From NCBI RefSeq assembly GCF_003369915.1, contig NC_046674.1, forward strand, positions 7,254,001 through 7,318,000: 64,000 nt of DNA, given 5' to 3'. The notes under the pieces are model-generated. The model was not told the origin of the DNA. It made no database searches and worked only from the letters and a program-made list of their open reading frames with translations. This DNA comes from Drosophila miranda (Eukaryota > Arthropoda > Insecta > Diptera > Drosophilidae). Below, piece by piece: positions 30,085-42,500 of the stretch (positions are counted from its first letter, which is position 1; the number at the start of each line of letters is the position of its first letter). Both the position numbers and the translations under genes were made by a program.

Positions 30085-33073
30085 ATGAAAGCAGTGTAAG
30101 TAGAATGTGAAACCTAAAAAGCGCGATGTAATAGATACAAGAGGGACTTTTGCAGATCACGAACTCCGATGCGCGTCTCCAAGACACCGCGAGTGCATCA
30201 AACGACAGAGAAGCACCGTCGGGAGACGTCCGAAATGGCAAAGGATCCGCTGAATGTGTTCTGCCGAGTCCGCCCGCTCCAATCGGATGGATTCCTCACT
30301 TCTCTGCGGGTGAAGAACTCCACGACAATCGCACTGAATCCGCAGGATCAGCTGCTGCAGCCCCACAAACAGAACGGCGCCCAGCGCGAGATACAGTACA
30401 TATTCAAGCACGTCTTTCAGTCGGATGCTACGCAGCAGGATGTGTTCGCTTCCGTGGCCCAGCCACTGGTCGCGAACCTGGTGTGTGGCCGGAACAGTTT
30501 GCTATTCACCTACGGCGTCACGGGCAGCGGCAAGACGTACACAATGACGGGCAACCTGAGACATCGCGGCATAATGCCCCGATGCCTGGATGTGCTCTTT
30601 CACACCATATCCGATTTTCAGGCCAAGAAGTTTGTCTTCAAGCCGGACAAGTTGAATGGCTTTGAGATTCTGTCCGAGGAGGATGCGCTGCTAGAACGGC
30701 AACATGAGATGAATCAACGCTTTGCCGGTTCCGGTCGCTTTGCGTACCGAAACAAGGACTCGGATCCGGAGATCGCCTCCCAAGCGTCGGTGGAGCCAAT
30801 GCCTCTGCTGGGCCTCGACGAGGACAATATGTATTCGGTGTTTGTCACCTACATAGAAATTTACAACAACAGTGTGTATGATCTTCTAGAGGACTCGGGC
30901 ATACAGAAGTAAGTGGGATATCCTTGAAGTGTTCACGTATGTAATCCTCTGTTTCCTCTCCCTTGCAGGACTTTGCAAAGCAAAATCATTCGCGAGGATG
31001 CCCATCGTAACATGTTCGTCCATGGCGTCACCGAGGTGGAAGTAAAAACGGTGGAGGATGCCCTCGAGGTCTTTCAAATGGGACAAAAGAAAAAGCGCAT
31101 GGGCCACACGGTCTTAAATGCTGAGTCCAGCCGCAGCCACTCGGTGTTTAACATTCGCCTCGTCCAGGCCCCCACCGACAGCCAGGGCGAGAATGTTGTC
31201 CAGGACAGGCAAAACATCACAGTGAGCCAGCTGTCCCTGGTAGATCTGGCCGGCAGTGAGCGCTCCTCCCGCACCAAGAACACTGGGGTGCGACTTCGCG
31301 AGGCTGGGAACATCAACAACTCGCTGATGACGCTCCGGACATGCCTCGAGTATCTGCGCGAGAATCAGCAGGCGGCCATCAATGGCTTTTCCCATAAGAA
31401 GATACCATATCGCGACTCCAAGCTCACGCACATGTTTAAGAATTACTTTGACGGCGAGGGGCAGGTGTCCATGATTGTATGCATCAATCCTAGAATGGAA
31501 GACTATGATGAGAATATGGTAGGTGGAGAATTCGCCGGCTGATTTATTTTGCTCCAAATTCCCCTTTTTTCCATTTGCAGCAAGTTATGAAGTTTGCCGA
31601 GATGACTCAGGAAGTGCAAATAGCCCGGGCAACGCTCATAAAAACGGACTTGGGCCTAACGCCAGGCCGCCGGAAGGCCAACAAGCTGTTCAAGATAGCT
31701 GTCAACAATCTGAACGAGCTGGGCATGTCCGAGGCCAAGGACCTGGAGGTGGATGTGGGCTTGGTCTACAGTCTGGGACCCGACTTTCCCTTCTGCCAAG
31801 TGGACAGCCCTGAGGCGGCGGCTAAGATCCAGGAGCTCATGCATTACCTGGAGCAGCGCATTGAGAAGCGCAAGAGGCTGCGCGCCAATTTGGATATTAA
31901 ATGTAAGTCCTATAGCCTCCGCTCCTCCAAAAAGGGTGCCCATCCTTATTCATTTTGTATGTACTCCTAGTCGACAATTTTCGCCAGATGCTAATGAACT
32001 TGGACCGCGACAACTTGCAGCTGAGCACGGAGCTGGCTTCCCTCAAGGCCGTCTACAAGCATGAGCGCGAGCGCAGCTTCGCCTTGGAGAAGAGGGTGCG
32101 TATTCACGAGAGCTCCATAGACGCACTGAACAATAGGCTGACCAAGCGCGACAGGCAGATCGAGGAGCTGACATTCAAGCTGAATGAGAAGGAGATTCTC
32201 CTGACCCAAAAGGAGCACGAGAAGGAGAAGCAGAAGAAAAAGTTCAGCTCCAAAATGGCCGTGGAGTCGGATAAGAAGAAGCGGGAGCTCGAGATAAAGC
32301 TCCGTCAGCAACGGGAGAAACTGAATGAACGGATGCGCATCAAGGACGAGAAACTTCGCCTGGTTTCGAATATCATACGATCCGAGGATCTGCCGAGCAT
32401 GCCGCGCTCGCAGAGCTCGGAAGATTTTCTCAACGACAAGGATCGCGGCCCATTCACAGCTCGAACGGAGTCATCTGTGCCGGCCACGCGAACAGACATC
32501 TATGACACGCCCCGCCATGTAAGCCATTACTCATCCTCCCGCTCTGTGAACTTTAATTTAGTATCTATACGCATTCCCACCCCTCCCAACCAGGGCGTGG
32601 CAGCTGCCAACAATCGCCATCGACGGTCGCGTTCAACTGGCGACAAATGGCTGGAGCATCGTGCAGCCAATCCCGTGCCACTCGGCACTATTATGCAGCC
32701 CTTTCTGAAGAATCGCAAGTCGGTTACCAAGCTGACGGACATGAAGACGCTGACCGAACACGGCGCCAACAAATACTGTCTCGTCTCCCAGGAGGCCGAC
32801 ACGGACGGGGATGTGGAGACGAAACTGTACAAGGGCAATGTTATACCCACATGTGGCGGCGGTGCCCAGGTGGTGTTCAACGATGTCGAGTGTCTCAAGC
32901 AGAAGTCGCCCGTGCATTCGCCATCGCGAAAGCGTCCCAGCAATGGCACGATGTCGGCTCTGGGCGTTGCCAGCGCCCTGCCCAGCACGGTCACCTCCAT
33001 CACTGTCCAGGATGTGGCCTCGCGTTGCAACCTCGGCATCGAGGGGCACAGCAACAAGAAGACAAAGATCTAG
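30085..33073 (+). CDS. pav: Pavarotti, kinesin-6 (MKLP1) motor
   Basis: Plus-end-directed kinesin-6 of the centralspindlin complex, needed for the central spindle and cytokinesis. Exons: 30085-30095 (only ATGAAAGCAGT), 30156-30908, 30969-31518, 31581-31902 and 31971-33073. The last contains a probable 75-base in-frame intron (32519-32593). The product is 887 aa with that intron removed and 912 aa without. The P-loop GVTGSGKT is at residues 124-131, switch I is [11 protein letters not shown] and switch II is [10 protein letters not shown]. The motor has the long loop-6 insert typical of kinesin-6 (around [19 protein letters not shown]). A neck and coiled coil follow (lysine/glutamate-rich, encoded by about 31971-32400), then a basic C-terminal tail ([22 protein letters not shown] at the end) with likely nuclear-localisation and phospho-sites. 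The start exon is chosen because it alone gives a phase-correct Met. Confidence 0.95.
32519..32593 (+). other. Probable in-frame 75-base intron in the last pav exon
   Basis: GTAAGC donor after CGCCAT and an acceptor ending CCCAACCAG before GGCGTGG. The length is divisible by three and contains no stop, so both spliced and retained forms stay in frame. Removal brings the protein to 887 aa and joins TPRH to GVAAANN. Confidence 0.7.
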
Positions 33074-33330
33074 AGCGCGTCCTGTAATTCTTGAACATGC
33101 ATTTCCATATCAATTTAGTTTTACTTTTTTTTCTAGCTAACGTAGCTACTACAATTATTGATTGCTAGCCTTAAGTTGAGAAGTTAAAGTTAATTGCAAT
33201 TAAAGCCAAGTAAATAATCTGTATAAATATTCGCACATCGATGAATTCTAAACCTCGCAACTGAACGTATTGCTGTGGGAGCACACACCAGTGGAAGAAG
33301 TGCGAAGAGTGCGTCCATTCATAGGTTTAT

Positions 33331-33336
33331 AATAAA
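33331..33336 (+). terminator. Poly(A) signal of pav
   Basis: AATAAA, 258 bases after the pav stop codon on the same strand. Confidence 0.65.
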
Positions 33337-34863
33337 TAGTTGTACTGCAAAGTATTCAATATTTCTCGTATGCATATCCCTTGATATGCCCCTTGATTAT
33401 TATATGAACAATTAAAGTAGAAGAAGCAAATATACATATGTATTATGCTGGTATTAACTATTATTTTTTTTATTGTTATTCCTGCGTTTATTCAATGCTT
33501 AAACCGATAGAATTTATTGAAATACATACGGTACCGTTTTACACATACATATTTGTAGATTAATTTCAATTACTAATAAATCAGTCTATAATTAAAATAT
33601 ATGTTTTTCGCTTAATGATTTCATGTATGTATGTATGAATGTATGTATGTGTTTGTGTGTATGTGTGGGTGTGAGCTGCTCTTCACAAGAGTATACTACG
33701 GGATGACTCTTTTCTTTCGGTTATATATATATAAATATATATATATATTTATATACGGCAATTGTGGCAGGTTCCTGGCAGATGAGGAATTGTATTCAGA
33801 ATCGAAGGAAGGCGCGCTCCCACATGGAATTTGGAAGGCAATTTTGTTGAATCAGCCGTCGAATCGAATTAAACCCAATTAAATAATTAAAACATTGATA
33901 CATGGATACATAAAGTACAATTCTATATGGGGTACAGTCAAAACAAAAAACGGAAACGAAACGACAACTAAATTTGTAACATTATCAACGGCACCAAAAC
34001 TCAAATCAAGTGCAAACCAAGTGCGTAAATTAGCAAATATTAACATATACATCATTCATCATTCATTATTATCGTAATCATGAATCCATCTTTAAATTCA
34101 AATTAAACAAATACCAATTTAATCAATATAAAGCTGTGTGTGTGTTTTTCATTAACGAAACGTTCTTCTGCCTTTCACTTTCGGGGCTCAACTCAAAGAT
34201 ATTTCTCTTCTTCAGCTGTAACTGTAACTGTATACTTAAGATGATTTTGTAATACGTAATATTATAATATTATTTTCAAGCCGTTTCAGACAGACGCGAC
34301 CTACTCCGTATGCTGTTTATCGATCTTATATATATATATATATGTATGGTATATATGTATGTATGTATATTATGTATGTATATAATCGTAACTAAAACTA
34401 AGGAGAAAAAAAAATTATTCTACGGTGGAAAACGAATTTTAGCTATAAAGCAAACGTTAATTAAAAGAAAAAAAATTATTAACAAGACACACTCTCTCTC
34501 CGCTCTTATCAGCACAGCCACAGCCACACCCCCCCTCGCTCTCCCACTCACCCAATCTGTTCGTGTATGTGTGTGTTTTGTGTGTGTGCGGTGTGTGTGT
34601 ATGTGTGTGTTAGCAGCTGCATTTTAGTTGGCAAGGCAAGCGATAACATTTACGTTACGTTATGGATTCACCCATCCGCTGCATGTGTATCTTTGATGTT
34701 TGAATGATTGTTGCTGTTGCTGTGGATGTTGTTGTTGTGAATGGATTGTGGCTTTAAATGTATTGTTGTTTGTTGCATGAGTGAAATCTCGATTGAAGCT
34801 GCTCCCGGTACCAAGACGGATCACCAGACGTGGTCGCTGCATCTGCAGCCGATTGAGTGGCTC
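33337..34863. other. Convergent 3' region of pav and ago
   Basis: AT-rich non-coding DNA, mostly likely 3' UTR of ago on the minus strand. Minus-strand AATAAA candidates (TTTATT on +) occur near 33487 and 33511. Simple repeats: ATGT at about 33624-33660, AT at about 33722-33756, and mixed AT/ATGT at about 34328-34382. CT and GT runs lie around 34490-34610. Confidence 0.55.
33624..33660. repeat. ATGT tetramer microsatellite
   Basis: Imperfect ATGT/GTGT repeat within the presumed ago 3' UTR. Confidence 0.8.
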
Positions 34864-37800
34864 CTATGAACACTTGACACAAGCGCCCTCCACATCAAAG
34901 TCAAGGACCATAAGCTTCGTTTCCTCCGTCCCATTGCGTGAGCCAACCGCACAAATCAGTTTCGTATCATTTGCCCTGAAAGTATTACACGATTACAGAT
35001 AGGATCCTCTTTCAGACGAAATTATAGGGGGAAAAACCTTACCTAATGCGCCACACAACACCGCCGGAGCCACCCGAATCCAAGGCCACAAGATTGCGTA
35101 TAAAATCACCCGTCTTCACATCCCACAACTTGACAGTGCCATCGTCCGAACTCGTGACCACAAATCGCGAATTAAACTGCAGACAGGTGACCGCAGACTG
35201 ATGCTTGTTGGGACCTTTGGAAGGCGAAATTGAAAGCAGAATTAGCAGGGATTCTTAAGATTCTCAGCCATGTCCCATACCCGACAGCGTTTGCAGACAT
35301 TGTCCAGTTGTGATGTCCCACACTTTGACGGTGGAATCGGCATTGCCAGACACGAGTATATTCTGTCGGAGCTCCATGCCAGACGTGAGGCTCTGATGGC
35401 CCATCAGAGTGTGCTTGCAATTGCCCGTCTCCGCATCCCACACACGAATGGACGTGTCCAACGAGCCCGACACCACATGGACACCATCGAACTGAAGGGG
35501 AAATTAAAGTATAGTTAGACCAAGCTCATCGATAGGCCATGGACCTTCGAATCTTTATTGTACCTGCAGTGAGTAGACACGATTGGTATGTCCCTGCAGC
35601 GTGTGGAGACACTCCTGTCGCTCTGGATGCCAGATCTTGACCATGTAATCGTACGCTCCGGACACAATAAGCTTTCCATCGTATTGTACACAACGCACGG
35701 CAGCCAGGTGGCCAACCAGGACATGCAGACAGGAGCCCAATTCAATGTCCCAGACCCGCAAAGTGGCATCTCGGGACCCACTGACCACCCTGGAAAAACG
35801 AAAAGCGAAACAGGAATTAGTTAGAGCTCCAGAGATTTGATTGCTTCCACTTACTTATTGCCATGCAGATGCATGCATCGCACTGTGGACGTGTGCCCCT
35901 GGAGTGTGTGGACACAGGCCCCGCTGTCCATATCCCAGACCTTCAGAGTGCGATCCGTACTGCCCGAGATGATGATATTCCCCGACATTTGCGACGACCA
36001 AACACCACCAGTGTGGCCCACCAGTGTGCGTAGGCACTAAGGAAAAAGATCACATCAAACCAGAGCTCAGGGAGCATTCATAAATTAAGATTCACTTACC
36101 TTTCCATTGACTGCAGACCACACCTTGAGGGTGTTGTCGTCGGAGCCGGACACAATGCGATTGCCAGAGAACTGCAGGCACGTGATCACATGATCGTCGT
36201 GGCCCTTGAGCACCTTGGGCTTGCGCACGGGCCGCGAGCGCCAGTTCATCTCGATGATGTGCTGCCGCATATAGGCGGCCTTCCACGGCGATGAAATGGG
36301 CGGCATGTTGCCATCTCGTCCCCGTTTCGGTCGATCGCTGCGCGATTCCGTCTGTATCTGGCCCTTACGGCACTTCTCCTTCCACAAAAGATTGTCGTCG
36401 CAGAGGAAGCGCCAGCTGCGACATGTCTGGGCAGCCCGCAGCAGATCCTTAGGCTCCAGGTAGGAGAGCACCAGCAGGGCTATCTCCCGGGGCAGAAGCG
36501 AGATGAAGTCCCGCTGGAACTGTGGCTCGATCACCTTCATCATGTGACGCACCTGCGAGGGATCGCAATGGTCGATCAGACGATCGACGGCCAGTAGCCG
36601 CTCCACATGGGACCAGCGCTGGAATTGCTGCAGCCAATGGTGCAGCTCGGGCGGCGGATTGTCACGGGCAGACACCCCGCGCGGTGTACGACGCCCCATC
36701 GGTGTCGTGGCGCACGCATTGGACACCACCAGCGATGGCGTAATGGACAGCACCGCTGTTGGCCCCATGTGCTGGGACGACGAGCGCGGTGTGGAAGCAA
36801 AATCGTAGGCAATCCGCTTGCGGCAATTATCTCCGACCATCCCACCGCTGGCCGAGATGGTCATGGCGTAATCGCAGCCCTCGAGAATGCGCGTTTCGTT
36901 GTATTTGCGCTTCCGCTGCTGAGAAATCAATGACCCGGTATTGGCCAATGCGGAGGAGCCGCCATCGCAAATGGCCGAGGAGGATGTGGACAAGGAGATG
37001 GGCTCGTCGTACTCTACTGGCTCCATGTCATAGGGCTCACTGAGGCTGCCGTTGCTTCCGCTGCTATAGCCACTATTACCGTTCTGGCACGTGCAAATCT
37101 CCTCCAAGTCCGAGTTGTTCTCCTCATCGCAGTTAAACCACGACTCGTCGCCATCTCCTGGCTCGATCAGACCCCCATCCACCACGTTGTTGTTATTGTT
37201 ATTGCTGTTGTTGGCTCCTGCCCCGGCTGCGGCGCCCTCTTCGACCACAACCTCCAGGACAATGACATCGTTGGAGCCATTGCGTCTTTGTCGAGTGACC
37301 AATGCATGAGCTGCAGCGCCGCCCGTTGCCTTTGATACACCGGCAACGCCACCGCAGCCTGGAAGGCGCGCGAATAGGCGTTCCTGTGTCTGGGCACTGG
37401 CGTTCACTTGGCGCGCCGCCTTTGATGGCGCCACGTACTCGCACCGCATTGTGCCGCTCGATGTCGAAGAGGAGGATCCTGATGCTGACGTGGACGTCGA
37501 GGCCTGTGGGGCATCATCGGCATCGGCCGACCCGGAACAGGCCGGTGTAGATGATGTTGTGGAGTGTAAAGCGTATGTGCGGCCGCCATCCTGAGAGGTC
37601 TGGGAGCCCACAGAGCTGAAGGAGATGGACTGGGATGATGATGATGATGATGCACTAGGTTTCTCCTCCTGCTCTTGACAGGTCAAAGTGGATGTAGATG
37701 TAGATGTGGCTATGGTTGGGGCATCATTCGAATTGGTATTGGTGAACACATCTGTTCGAACAGCTCCCGTACAGCTGGTGCCCGCCGCTTCTGATGACTG

Positions 37801-39621
37801 CGACAGCGCCATGGTGGATTTGCTATTCTGGCTGCAGCTGCTATTGCTGCTGTTGCTGCTACTGATGGACGCTACCGCCGCTGTTCCCGTCGTTCCCGCC
37901 GTCCCCGCTGATATAGATGTGCCCATTGTGGATCCCAGATTCAGTTTGGCAGTGGACTTGCTCAGCCGGCTGTTGGTATACTTGCGGCTGCTCGTTGGAG
38001 TCGTCGATAGATCCTTGTATGTGCACTAAACGGATAGGAAACGGATTCATTGGGTTAATTCAGGAATGATGAACAGTCCGAGGGGATACACAAAACAGTA
38101 TTCTCTGGGGAGAACACGCTCCCTCTCCCTCTTTCTGAGACTAACTTTTTGACTCCTTTTCTGATAACTTGATAAATTACTCACCTTGCTATCTGAGGAT
38201 ACAGTGCGTCCGTTGCTGCCGCTGGGCCAATCATCGCTGCTGCTGTTGCTGCTGGTGACTCCACCGCTTCCGCCGACACCTGCTCCTGCTCCTGTTCCGC
38301 CTCCAGCCACGGACTTGATCAGACTTAGATTCAATTTGTTCCGACTCAACAGGGAGCTGGTGCGCAGAATGATGCCGCCAGTGAGACGCTGCTCTGTCTC
38401 AAACTCGCGCCGCTCTATCAGATCCATCGACTGAATGTCTGCCTTGGACAGGGGCTGGGTGTTGCAGTTGGAGCTGCAGCTGGATGTAGATGTGGAGGCC
38501 TCTTCCTGCGCCCCACCTGATGCCGCTGATGCAGCAGATGTGGCAGATGCGGCTGGCGAGGGATTCGACGAGGCATTGGCTGTGAGACTCATCTGCTTCA
38601 GCCGCACGGACATAAGCCTATCGTGGAGTGATGTGGATGTGGCGGCATCGTCTGCCTCCGGCCGGCTATCGTCGGAGTTGCCTGGCTCAGACTTGGTTCC
38701 TCTTGGATGTGGATGTGCTGCCGCCTGGTGCTGGTCCTCCAGCTGATCCTCGCCAAGCAAAAATTCGTCGCTCAAGCGCTTCGGTTTGCCGACCACCTGA
38801 TCGCCGAACTCGGAAGGGACATCGGTCCCATCAAGCACTTGGCCATTGTGGCCGGGATGGGGATGCGGCAGAGCCTCCTCCACGACGGGAGTCTCGAGGA
38901 AGATCTTGGAGCCATCGGCCGTCATGATGGTGCCATCGGGCAGGGCCATTTGTGATGTGTTGGGGCAGTCGATGCCAGCCGCAATGTCTTCTACGTCCTC
39001 ATAATCGTCCTCGATCAGCTCCTCTTCATCGTCCTCGTCCTCATCCTCCACATCTGCCTCCACATCCTCCTCCTCATCCTCGTCATCATCATCGTCGTCG
39101 TTTATAAGGCAGACAATGGGCGGCATCTCACTATCATTGAAGAAGCCCCCACGACTGTGCTCGGAGGAGGGATGGTCGTCGTCGTTAATGGTGTCCGTGG
39201 AGGAGCTATCATCCACGGCCACTACCACGCCAACTGTGGATGCCGGCCTCGTGCTGGTGGGCAGTGAGTTGGAAGAGCTAATCTCAAAGGTCTCCAGCAC
39301 CCCGGAGGTACTTGACTCATCATCCAGCACTACGGCGAAGCCATGCTGAGAATTCGACGACACGCACACGTCCTCCACATCCTCCCTCAGAGTTGACATA
39401 GATAAAAATGCTGATACAGCTGCTCCTGCCTCCTGGCTGGTAGTCGCCCTCGCCTTAGTCGTCGTCGTCGTTGCCGTTGCCGTGGCCGTCGCTGCCGCCG
39501 CCTGACTCTTCAGTTCAATGTGCTGGCCGCTGACCGACGATGGGATCGACGCCGGAGTACCCTCCTTCTCTGCACTGGCCAAGGAATTCCTGCTAGCAAC
39601 TGGAGGACATCCTTGTTCCAT
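34864..39621 (-). CDS. ago: Archipelago, F-box/WD40 substrate receptor (Fbw7)
   Basis: Receptor subunit of the SCF ubiquitin ligase; the family targets cyclin E, Myc and others. Coding exons on the minus strand: 38185-39621, 36100-38025, 35855-36036, 35564-35789, 35281-35491, 35043-35214 and 34864-34975. Total 1421 aa, and all phases match. The long N-terminal half is low complexity: Thr/Ala/Ser runs, an acidic Asp/Glu block encoded around 39000-39105, and poly-Ser and Asn runs. The F-box is near residues 984-1030 ([19 protein letters not shown]). WD40 blades follow ([39 protein letters not shown] and further ones), and the protein ends [10 protein letters not shown]. melanogaster Ago is, as I recall, about 1326 aa, so the low-complexity part is longer here. 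An acceptor 104 bases upstream of the ATG (39725/39726) shows that a separate 5' UTR exon lies further right. Confidence 0.95.
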
Positions 39622-41665
39622 AATAATACTTGACGAGCATCCAAAAACAAAACGGGGCAGCGCGCTTTAACAGTTTACCAGCTCGCTGTCGGTGGCTGTG
39701 GGCTGCTCTGCTGCTTCTCTCCCTCCTGCAAAGAGAACGATGGTCAGTATTCAGTACAGTGTTCCCTATAAGGGCATAAGGGTAAAGGGGGGGGAAAAGG
39801 AGCACGTTGATGCCGTAGATTTGCATTCCATTTTGCTACCTTTTAGCACGGCCTTCTGCCACTACTACAATTTATAGATACTTCCTATATTATATATTAC
39901 GTCAATTTCAATGCTTATCCTTTGTGCTCGGGAAGAAATCAAAAAATTCCCACGCAACAAGATTGAAAAATAAAAAAAAAACGTAGAGAAGAGAAATTAA
40001 ATGAAAAGCAGTGGGAAAAATTTTTGTGCAAGCAGCCGCCGCCGCCGACGACGTTGTCGTTAAAACTCGAAAAAGGAAATCACAAAAGTGCATCGGATCG
40101 GGGATCGGCGGAAGAGGCTAAAACGGCGCGAAGTAGAATGGGAAAAAGAAGACGAAACGGGTATTACAACAAAAAGAAGACACTCACTGACACACACACA
40201 TTGGAACGCACACACATATGCAGTACAGTAAGAGGCAGGTAGGCAAGCGGCAGAGCAGGGCAGGCGGCAGGCAGCAGCACAAAGGTATTGTGGATAAGAG
40301 ATGGCGAGAGAGCCAGAAGTAACGGACGTAAGAAGAAGAAGCAACAGCAAAGATACACAACAGCGACAGCAGCAACAACAACAACGCGTACACCTTGCAA
40401 TTCAAGCCGCTATCTTTTCCCTGCGCCTGCGACTGGCTTGGCGAGAGCAAGCAGATCGTCGTCGTCGTCTCGTGTATCTCGTGCCTTGTCTGTCACACAG
40501 CATCACCAGGGAGAGCTAGGGAACCAACCAAAGACCTATCGCACACCAACACACGCACACACAAAAGCGTGTAGAAAAAGGGATCTCTGTTGGTCGAGCA
40601 GAAAAGAGAGGAAGGGGCAGGGGCAGGGGCAGGGAGCGCAGCCATTGCAAGGCAGCATCAGCATCCGCAGCGAACAAAAGGGGCGATCACAAAGGAATTT
40701 TCAGCAGCGCTCCTGCTGTTGCATCACTCGCAACAACAGACAACAGAAGATCAGATGTGCAGAGGTATTCTCGGGAATATATTTTCCTTCTTTCTCTTCC
40801 CACCCTTCGGCGTTTGGCTGTTGACCTCCACCCAAAAAAAAAAAGAAAAAACGTTGCTTAGGGTCTTCGGGGTCTCTGCTTTCACGACGTATTTATTCAG
40901 TCTGCCTTAAATTTACCTGTGCCGCAGGATAGCCAATACCGCAGCACATTTTCGATGCGCCCAAAGAATTTTTTAGCCACGGGTGGAGTCGTCATTATTG
41001 CTCCCTAAATACGCACAAACACATGTGTATACATGTCATGCATGCATATAAGTTGGTAGATAATACCAGTAGCTATGATAAATCCAATATTTAGTTTGCC
41101 AATTTAATAGTTTTTACTGCATTTCCATCTTAATTCCTGGCCCTAACCCCACTTTTCTGCACCTGCACTGCAGCACTGGTGATGGAGGAGAGCGAGCCAG
41201 CCAGCCCCATAATTCGTGGAGCAAACAACAAAAGAAAAATGTGAACATTGTTGTACACACAGACACACATACACACGCATACAGAGCAAATGTCACGACA
41301 TCCACGAGAAAAGTTTGCTGCGATATCCCTTCTATAAATTACTTTTGAAATGTTCTCCAAAGCAAATTGAGTCGGCACAACAGTGCCAAGCGAAGGAGAC
41401 AGTTGAAATTTGGTTAAATTATTTAACTATTCCATTCGAAATTTTTTGCGTTTAGCCCACTCACACACACGCACGCACATACAGTTACACGGGGCACACG
41501 TTCAATCGTATTTCCACATACTTCTTTGTGCCGTTGCTCCGGGGGAGTGTTGTAAAATCTGGAGTGGCACTGTTTTAACCTTACTTTGTTTATTTAATTT
41601 TAAGAAACATAAATTTATTTGGACAGACGAAAAAAATTAATGACTCGAGCCTGCCTTGTATTAAT

Positions 41666-41673
41666 TATCGATA
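41666..41673. promoter_or_regulatory. DRE (TATCGATA)
   Basis: Perfect palindromic DNA-replication-related element. Related CTATCGATG and CATCGATAG words lie at about 41720 and 42421, in the divergent region between ago and the SLC66A3 gene. Confidence 0.6.
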
Positions 41674-41734
41674 TACGAGACCATCATCTCGAAGACAGCA
41701 CAGATATCGCAAGAAAAGCCTATCGATGTTGTCG

Positions 41735-42266
41735 TTATGGGCATATGACACTAGACTTTGCTAGCTGACTAATAGTCTTATGGGCGTAAGCATTAGAATT
41801 TGTCAACTTTGAGAGAGACAGCATGAGAGACTAACGTAAGAACTTAGTGTTCGTAGTCGTCTCCAGATACGTCTCCCAGCTATCAATCGAAGAACTGAGG
41901 CGCTATATCTGTTTTTTTCCAACACACACAGACAGCCAGCTATCAAAATTGGATCTGAAAAGTGTATCAATGGATCATTTCTGCCGCAGCACTGCTAAGT
42001 GTTGTTAAGGTAAAAAAACAACAGAGGCTTATGGGAAAGCATGAAGTTAGCATGCATTAGCTGGGATTTCCTGTGCTGGGAGCAGAGCAGCAGCAGAGAT
42101 AATCGATAGTTATTACACTTTTCATTTTGGACTGATAACTGGAGCTGTGGCTGGAGGGGGGTTAGCAACACTAACTTATCGTTGCATCTTATAGTTTGTA
42201 GCAAAGTCCAATGAAGTCTAATGTCATACGCCCATTAGCAGTTCGTGTAATGTCATACGGCCATAA
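41735..42266. repeat. Nested inverted-repeat cluster
   Basis: Two forward copies of a TTATGGGC(A/G)TA-type word (41735-41762 and 41778-41795) face two reverse copies (42200-42239 and 42249-42266). The outer arms also share GACTTTGCT. An inner inverted pair, TAAGTGTTGTTAAGG (41996-42010) against GGTTAGCAACACTAACTT (42160-42177), lies between them. It could be an old MITE-like element or a composite palindrome. Confidence 0.6.
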
Positions 42267-42500
42267 ACAGTGCAATGAACCGATACGCGGAAAAAGTTGA
42301 ATTACTTGGAAAATCCGGAAAACTAAATTACTAAATTCTTATGGCTGTGATCTAAGGGTACGCTTTAGGCATTGAGAGTTTAGGACTGCATGGATCATGA
42401 GTTAGCGAGCCAGACTATTTCATCGATAGTCAGCCGGTCATCGAAAGTTTGCGTTTGAATAAATCACAGCAAAAATATTAAAGTTCGTTTGACCGTCGAG

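Larger units (their letters stand above)
39622..42500. other. Divergent ago / SLC66A3 upstream region
   Basis: Contains the ago 5' UTR acceptor (39725/39726) and presumably its first exon and promoter, which I cannot place. Also present are a CAGGTAG word (40236-40242, Zelda-type), GGGGCA repeats (about 40613-40634), a DRE at 41666-41673 and a cluster of inverted repeats at 41735-42266. No coding sequence is supported. Confidence 0.55.
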
